25,455 bases of DNA from Parabacteroides sp. GTDB taxonomy: Bacteria; Bacteroidota; Bacteroidia; Bacteroidales; Tannerellaceae. The position numbers were made by a program, and so were the translations under genes. This document shows, in pieces, positions 21,323 to 25,455 of the stretch; the first letter of the stretch is position 1; the number at the start of each line of letters is the position of its first letter. The stretch spans positions 33,304-58,758 of the forward strand of contig DXRF01000001.1 in the NCBI GenBank assembly GCA_019411205.1, given 5' to 3'. The notes below the pieces were generated by a model that was given only the letters and a program-made list of their open reading frames with translations, did not search any database and had not been told where the DNA came from.

Positions 21323-23200
21323 TTAGCGCCCCAACATCACCAGGAGGATGTTGATGTCGCTTGGCGAGATGCCCGGAATGCGGCTTGCCTGGGCTATCGT
21401 GTCCGGGTCTATCCGTGTCAGTTTCTGGCGGGCTTCCGTAGACAAAGACTGGATCGAATTGTAGTCGAACTTGCCTTTGATATGGATATTCTCCAAGCGG
21501 TTTATCTTGTCGGCGATGATCTGCTCGCGGCGGATATAGCCGCTATACTTGATTAGGATTTCCGCTGCTTCGATGATCTCTTCCTTTCGTGAAACAGGAA
21601 CCTTGTCTAGCTCTGCCCGGAATGTCGGAACCAGTTCCGCGATATTCTCCAACGTGATTTGAGGGCGTGGAATCAGTTCAATCAATTTGCATCCGTGTGC
21701 AAGCGGGGTTGTGCCCAAAGCCTCCAGGCCGCTGTTTATATATTGCGGTTTGATGGAGTAGTTTGCTGCAAAAGAAATGATCGCGTCCCGGCTTGTCTTT
21801 TTCTCGTTCAGCAGATCGTAACGATCCTGCTTTGCCAAACCGAGGGTATACGACTTTTCCGTCAAACGCATATCCGCATCATCCTGGCGGAGCAGAATAC
21901 GATATTCGGCACGTGAGGTAAACATGCGGTAGGGTTCGTCTACGCCTTTCGTGACAAGATCGTCGATCAGTACGCCGATATAGGCTTCGTCGCGTCCTAA
22001 CACGAACGGCTTCCCGCCGTGGCAGTTGATATGTGCGTTTATTCCGGCTACCAATCCTTGTCCGCCGGCTTCCTCGTATCCGGTCGTCCCGTTGATCTGT
22101 CCGGCAAAGAACAGGTTGCGAATTAGTTTTGTTTCCAAGTTATGGTGGAGCTGCGTCGGATCGAAGAAATCATATTCAATGGCATATCCCGGACGATAGA
22201 TCTGTATGTCCCGGAATGCCGGTATCTGTTGCAAGGCACGTAGCTGGATATCCAACGGAAGGGAGGAGGAGAAGCCGTTCAGGTAGTATTCCTGTGTCGT
22301 TTCGCCTTCCGGTTCCAGGAAGAGCTGGTGCTGGGGTTTGTCTGCAAACGTCACGATCTTTGTCTCGATGCTCGGACAGTAGCGCGGGCCGATACTCTGG
22401 ATCTGTCCGTTATATAACGGGGAGTCAGGGAGCCCTTCTCGCAAGACTGCATGGCAGGCCTCATTGGTGAACGTCGTCCAGCAACTTAACTGTTTTAAAA
22501 CGCGGTGTGAAGTGTCCATATAAGAAAACTTATGGAAGTCGTTTTCTCCGGGCTGTTCCGCCATTTCATCGAAGTGTACGCTGCGTGCATCGATACGCAC
22601 AGGCGTTCCGGTCTTCATCCGTTCGGATTTGATGCCCAACGAAACCAGTTGTTCGGTCAGTCCGGTTGCTGCCGGTTCGGCTATGCGGCCGCCTCTGATT
22701 TGTGTCCGGCCGATATGCATGAGCCCGTTCAGGAAAGTCCCGTTTGTCAGGACTACGCTTTTCGCATGGAACTCGACTCCCATATAAGTCTTTACGCCAC
22801 ATACGGTATTTCCGTCGAGCAACAGTTCGCGTACGGTATCCTGCCAGATGTACAGGTTCGGAAGGTTTTCCAGTATTCCCCGCCAACATTCGATGAAACG
22901 GGCGCGGTCGCTTTGGGAGCGCGGGCTCCACATGGCCGGCCCCTTACTCTGGTTCAGCATGCGGAACTGGATGGCTGTCCGGTCCGTCACGATTCCCATA
23001 TAACCGCCTAAAGCGTCGATTTCACGGACGATCTGTCCTTTGGCTATGCCTCCGACAGCGGGATTGCAACTCATCTGCGCAATCTTGTTCATGTCCATTG
23101 TAATGAGAAGCGTCTTCGAACCTAAATTGGCGGCCGCCGCTGCGGCTTCACAGCCTGCATGACCGGCACCTACCACGATCACATCGTAATTGAAAGTCAT
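21323..23200 (-). CDS. mnmG: tRNA uridine-5-carboxymethylaminomethyl synthesis enzyme MnmG (GidA)
   Basis: The FAD enzyme works with MnmE to install the cmnm5 group on U34 of certain tRNAs. With the ATG at 23200 it has 625 residues, the family length; an in-frame extension to 23290 crosses the promoter and is rejected. The FAD-binding motif is VVGAGHAGCEAA (9-20). Other hallmarks are CNPAVGGIAKG, GPRYCPSIETKIVTF, GTTGYEEAGGQGLVAG and the C-terminal helical domain ending in IPGISPSDINILLVML. A TATCTTTG -7 element (23227-23234, minus strand) gives a leader of about 20 bases. The stop is followed by a perfect parS site and then uvrC. Confidence 0.97.
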   Translation of the reverse strand: MTFNYDVIVVGAGHAGCEAAAAAANLGSKTLLITMDMNKIAQMSCNPAVGGIAKGQIVREIDALGGYMGIVTDRTAIQFRMLNQSKGPAMWSPRSQSDRARFIECWRGILENLPNLYIWQDTVRELLLDGNTVCGVKTYMGVEFHAKSVVLTNGTFLNGLMHIGRTQIRGGRIAEPAATGLTEQLVSLGIKSERMKTGTPVRIDARSVHFDEMAEQPGENDFHKFSYMDTSHRVLKQLSCWTTFTNEACHAVLREGLPDSPLYNGQIQSIGPRYCPSIETKIVTFADKPQHQLFLEPEGETTQEYYLNGFSSSLPLDIQLRALQQIPAFRDIQIYRPGYAIEYDFFDPTQLHHNLETKLIRNLFFAGQINGTTGYEEAGGQGLVAGINAHINCHGGKPFVLGRDEAYIGVLIDDLVTKGVDEPYRMFTSRAEYRILLRQDDADMRLTEKSYTLGLAKQDRYDLLNEKKTSRDAIISFAANYSIKPQYINSGLEALGTTPLAHGCKLIELIPRPQITLENIAELVPTFRAELDKVPVSRKEEIIEAAEILIKYSGYIRREQIIADKINRLENIHIKGKFDYNSIQSLSTEARQKLTRIDPDTIAQASRIPGISPSDINILLVMLGR

Positions 23201-23226
23201 TGTCCTAATTGTCTTTGTTTCTTTTG

Positions 23227-23234
23227 CAAAGATA
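23227..23234 (-). promoter_or_regulatory. -7 promoter element of mnmG
   Basis: The minus strand reads TATCTTTG, a full TAnnTTTG match. It faces the divergent element at 23257-23264, so the two promoters are back to back. Confidence 0.55.
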
Positions 23235-23256
23235 ATAGTTTGTCCGGGATTTTGGT

Positions 23257-23264
23257 TATATTTG
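23257..23264 (+). promoter_or_regulatory. -7 promoter element of the PH-domain gene
   Basis: TATATTTG fully matches TAnnTTTG and would start a transcript about 35 bases before the ATG at 23306. A TTTG at 23239-23242 is 14 bases upstream, closer than the usual 19-21. Confidence 0.5.
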
Positions 23265-23305
23265 TGAATCTTGGAATATCTAAGTAACACTTAAGGAATA
23301 GCTGT

Positions 23306-23797
23306 ATGGAAGCCCGGATCTCTTCTTCGACAATGGATCGTACCAATAAGATAAAAACATCTGTCATGCTATTAGTCTTATATGGCATTTGTATCTTTCC
23401 GGCTTGGGATGGCAATCTGTCTGTTTTGTTCGGTTTGTTTGCCGTCAGTTCGATCCTTTGTATGCTTACTCGAGGATTTATGCCAAACCGTTTTATCGTG
23501 GATGGAGAAAAACTGGTGATAGATGCGTATTTTCGGAAGACGTATATAAACATAAAGGAAATTCTTTCGGCTCGCGAGGTCGACCGGCTGGATTTAGGAA
23601 TAATGATCCGTTCATTTGGTGTCAGTTGGTTGTTTGGCGATCTCGGATATTTTTCTTCTACTGCTATCGGACATGTAAAAGTTTTTGCCAGACGTTCCGA
23701 TAACCGTATTCTGATTACGACTTCCCACCGTGGTAACTTTATCATTGCCCCCGATGATCCTGAATTTATCCATTATCTGAACCATGCGATGCTTTGA
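23306..23797 (+). CDS. Membrane protein with a bacterial PH-like domain
   Basis: The 163-residue product has two hydrophobic segments (about 18-34 and 37-56), then a soluble beta-rich part (about 60-160) that resembles the bacterial PH domain: NRFIVDGEKLVIDAYFRK, INIKEILSAREV, and the closing DNRILITTSHRGNFIIAPDDPEFIHYLN. Such proteins are common in Bacteroidota, usually without known function. A second Met at residue 10 is an alternative start; the first is kept because the promoter match leaves a normal leader. It is divergent from mnmG. Confidence 0.65.
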   Translation: MEARISSSTMDRTNKIKTSVMLLVLYGICIFPAWDGNLSVLFGLFAVSSILCMLTRGFMPNRFIVDGEKLVIDAYFRKTYINIKEILSAREVDRLDLGIMIRSFGVSWLFGDLGYFSSTAIGHVKVFARRSDNRILITTSHRGNFIIAPDDPEFIHYLNHAML

Positions 23798-23868
23798 AGA
23801 TAGGATAGGAGAAACAATACGATCCTGTCGTAACAGCCTGTGCAACGTTTGACTGGTTTTGAGCATCT

Positions 23869-23876
23869 TATATTTA
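23869..23876 (+). promoter_or_regulatory. Weak -7-like element before the beta-barrel gene
   Basis: TATATTTA differs from TAnnTTTG only at the last base. A TTTG at 23848-23851 lies 17 bases upstream. Together they suggest the promoter of the next two genes. Confidence 0.3.
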
Positions 23877-23901
23877 TGATTATAAGTCTAAAAGAAATGT
23901 T

Positions 23902-24561
23902 ATGAAAAAGTATGTACTTTTGTTAGGGCTGTTGATACAGGCTGTGTCGGTTTTAGCCCAAGAGACATCTGTCGGAAAGTCGATGTTCTCCGTTCGCGTA
24001 GGGCCTTCCTGGTATTTGGGAAAAATGATCGGGATCACGAACAACTCCGATGCTTATCGGAATGATTTGCGGAATGGGATTGCCTGGGATGCCGACTATT
24101 ATTTCTTGGGAGACAAATATATCTCCGGTTCGTTTAAGCTCGCTCCCGGACTTATCTATCAGGGGGCGCGTTATAAAAGTACTCGTGACGAAAGTTCCGA
24201 CAAGATCCTGATGCATTATGTCGCACCTCAGCTGGCCTTGTTTATGATGAAGCAAAAATACAATCTGTCTCTATCGACCGGGGTAGGATACCAGCATTAT
24301 AAAGATAGAAGCTTTGTGTTTGGGAAGCCGCGGGATGTGTCGATGAATAAACTGGCCTATAATCTGTCGGCAGGGGGCGAGTATCGTCTTTTTCCGCTTG
24401 TGGGGATTTCTGCAAAGTTGAATTGGATCGTTACCTCCTCCGAGAGCTATTCGGTCAGATATCACGGGCAGAAATGGCAGGTCGAATCTCCTGAATTGAG
24501 CGGTGGCGGAGGATGTTTTTCCCAATTATCCCTGTTGTTCGGTATGAATTTACACTTTTAA
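23902..24561 (+). CDS. Outer-membrane beta-barrel protein
   Basis: The 219-residue product has a signal peptide, MKKYVLLLGLLIQAVSVLA, cut before Gln20. The mature part alternates polar and aromatic residues in strands typical of small outer-membrane barrels, for example FSVRVGPSWYLGKM, SGSFKLAPGLIYQGARY, YNLSLSTGVGYQHY, LAYNLSAGGEYRLF and GISAKLNWIV. It ends in MNLHF, the terminal aromatic residue used for barrel assembly. No specific transport or enzyme motif is seen. The lipoprotein gene starts 12 bases after its stop, so they are one unit and the products may work together at the outer membrane. Confidence 0.75.
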   Translation: MKKYVLLLGLLIQAVSVLAQETSVGKSMFSVRVGPSWYLGKMIGITNNSDAYRNDLRNGIAWDADYYFLGDKYISGSFKLAPGLIYQGARYKSTRDESSDKILMHYVAPQLALFMMKQKYNLSLSTGVGYQHYKDRSFVFGKPRDVSMNKLAYNLSAGGEYRLFPLVGISAKLNWIVTSSESYSVRYHGQKWQVESPELSGGGGCFSQLSLLFGMNLHF

Positions 24562-24573
24562 TCAGATACACTT

Positions 24574-24996
24574 ATGAGACATCTGTTATTTATCTGTTTG
24601 TTGCTGTTTTGTGTGGCCTGTGAAGAGAACGAATCGGCCGATCCGACGATTATGCCCGAAGCTACTACGACCGGAGCGAATACATTCGGTTGCTTGGTTG
24701 ACGGCTGGGTGTATACGAGCGGGCGGTGGGGGTTGCCTGTTGCGGAATATTGGGAAGGAGAAGAAGGTTCCGAGATGACGATATCGGTGCAGACTGGCCT
24801 TGATTCATATATCCGTTTTACGATTGTCGACCCCAAGCAAGGAGAAACACTCCCTTACGTGAATGCATCTTTTGAGAACCAAAAGATGGAGGATGGCAAG
24901 GTCTATATCTCCCGTATGTCGGACGGGGTGTTCAGCGGCACTTTCGAAGGCGGACGCATTACGGAAGGCCGTTTCGATCTGAAATATAAGGAATGA
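24574..24996 (+). CDS. Small lipoprotein, possibly DUF6252-like
   Basis: The 140-residue product has a lipoprotein signal, MRHLLFICLLLFCVAC, with lipidated Cys16 followed by acidic EENESAD. The core starts with TTTGANTFGCLVDGWVYTS, a motif I recall from small Bacteroidota lipoproteins (DUF6252-like). The rest is beta-rich, as in EMTISVQTGLDSYIRFTIVD and VFSGTFEGGRITEGRFDLKY, the closing part being common in these families. Function is unknown. It sits directly behind the barrel gene and ends 22 bases before the stop of the convergent LytTR gene. Confidence 0.7.
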   Translation: MRHLLFICLLLFCVACEENESADPTIMPEATTTGANTFGCLVDGWVYTSGRWGLPVAEYWEGEEGSEMTISVQTGLDSYIRFTIVDPKQGETLPYVNASFENQKMEDGKVYISRMSDGVFSGTFEGGRITEGRFDLKYKE

Positions 24997-25018
24997 GGAT
25001 CGCCCCAGGCGGCTTGGT

Positions 25019-25436
25019 CTATAATTGCTTTAATACTTCCATCACATAGTTTCGCCGTTGGCGGGAAATGCTGACCGAGGCTCCGTCTTTCATGCGTATA
25101 TATCCGCCGTCGCTCTTGATGAAACTTTTGATCTCATCCAGGTTGATCAAGTGCGATTGATGGACGCGGAGGAAGTGGTAGGGGGTTAGTAGTTCGTCGA
25201 ATTCCTTGAGAGTCTTCGATACGATCAGTTTCTCTCCCGATTTCAAATAGAAAGTCGTGTAGTTGCTTTCTGATTCGCAACGGATGATGGAACCGATTTC
25301 TACAAACTCTATCTTATCGGCGACCGACAGGGCTATTTTCTTCTGCTTGTCCAATACCTGCGTGTTTTGCAGGAGGTTCTGCATCCGTTTGTTCTCCTGT
25401 TTCCGGAGGACGATCTGGACTGCCTTGTCTACGGCA
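25019..25436 (-). CDS. LytTR-type response regulator, N-terminus cut by the contig end
   Basis: The visible 139 or so residues hold a LytTR DNA-binding domain: IEFVEIGSIIRCESESNYTT, FYLKSGEKLIVSKTLKEFDELL, FLRVHQSHLINLDEIKSF, ending in GASVSISRQRRNYVMEVLKQL. Ahead of it, AVDKAVQIVLRKQENKR is the typical tail of a receiver domain and linker, so the missing part is a phosphoacceptor domain of about 115 residues. The protein would be a two-component regulator of the LytR/AlgR kind. A methionine with MCIRDS at the extreme end is not genuine: it is translated from sequencing adapter. Confidence 0.85.
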
Positions 25437-25455
25437 CTGTCTCTTATACACATCT
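25437..25455. other. Nextera/Tn5 adapter sequence (assembly artefact)
   Basis: The last 19 bases, CTGTCTCTTATACACATCT, equal the Tn5 mosaic end used in Nextera libraries. They are not genomic and create a false start for the LytTR gene. Confidence 0.97.

Overview
The window looks like one 25.5-kb contig from a Bacteroidota chromosome, most likely a gut Bacteroidales such as Parabacteroides. That placement is an inference. It rests on the gadB-glsA-channel-gadC acid-resistance cluster, a fimbrillin-type lipoprotein, starts without clear Shine-Dalgarno sequences, and several upstream matches to the Bacteroidota -7 promoter element TAnnTTTG. Both ends are cut: gadB enters from the left without its N-terminus, and the right end runs into 19 bases of Nextera/Tn5 mosaic-end adapter inside a LytTR-type regulator gene.

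Layout. (1) 1-5160, acid resistance: glutamate decarboxylase, glutaminase, an inward-facing 6-TM channel with a non-standard selectivity filter, and the glutamate/GABA antiporter, closed by strong terminators. Glutaminase supplies glutamate, decarboxylation consumes a proton, and the antiporter exchanges GABA for glutamate. (2) 5160-9195, surface/regulatory block: a fimbrillin-like lipoprotein divergent from a membrane-embedded AraC regulator, with tandem direct repeats between them, then an acyltransferase-3 protein and a self-contained transcription unit for a 26-residue cationic peptide. (3) 9195-11940: a periplasmic TolB-like propeller protein, a remnant of an ABC ATPase gene too short for usual gene callers, and a lipoprotein joining a DUF1080-like domain to a PHP-like hydrolase. 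(4) 11959-23200, housekeeping: ychF, polA, a polyprenyl diphosphate synthase gene, and a tightly packed uvrC-dtd-mazG-like-deoC operon downstream of mnmG. A perfect parS (ParB) site sits between mnmG and uvrC, so this part of the chromosome probably belongs to the segregation centromere. (5) 23257-25436: a PH-domain membrane protein, a beta-barrel outer-membrane protein paired with a small lipoprotein, and the cut LytTR regulator.

The intergenic regions hold most of the unexplained structure: four exact-period 23-bp tandem repeats and a helically phased TATCAC series between the polyprenyl synthase gene and deoC, a long imperfect palindrome between polA and ychF, a GC-rich long-loop inverted repeat with its own promoter match after gadC, and paired direct repeats in front of the AraC regulator. 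There is no tRNA, rRNA, CRISPR array, insertion sequence or phage gene. No complete new defence or mobile system was found; the best candidates for new biology are the small peptide gene, the phased repeat arrays, the odd channel filter and the His-rich extension of DeoC.
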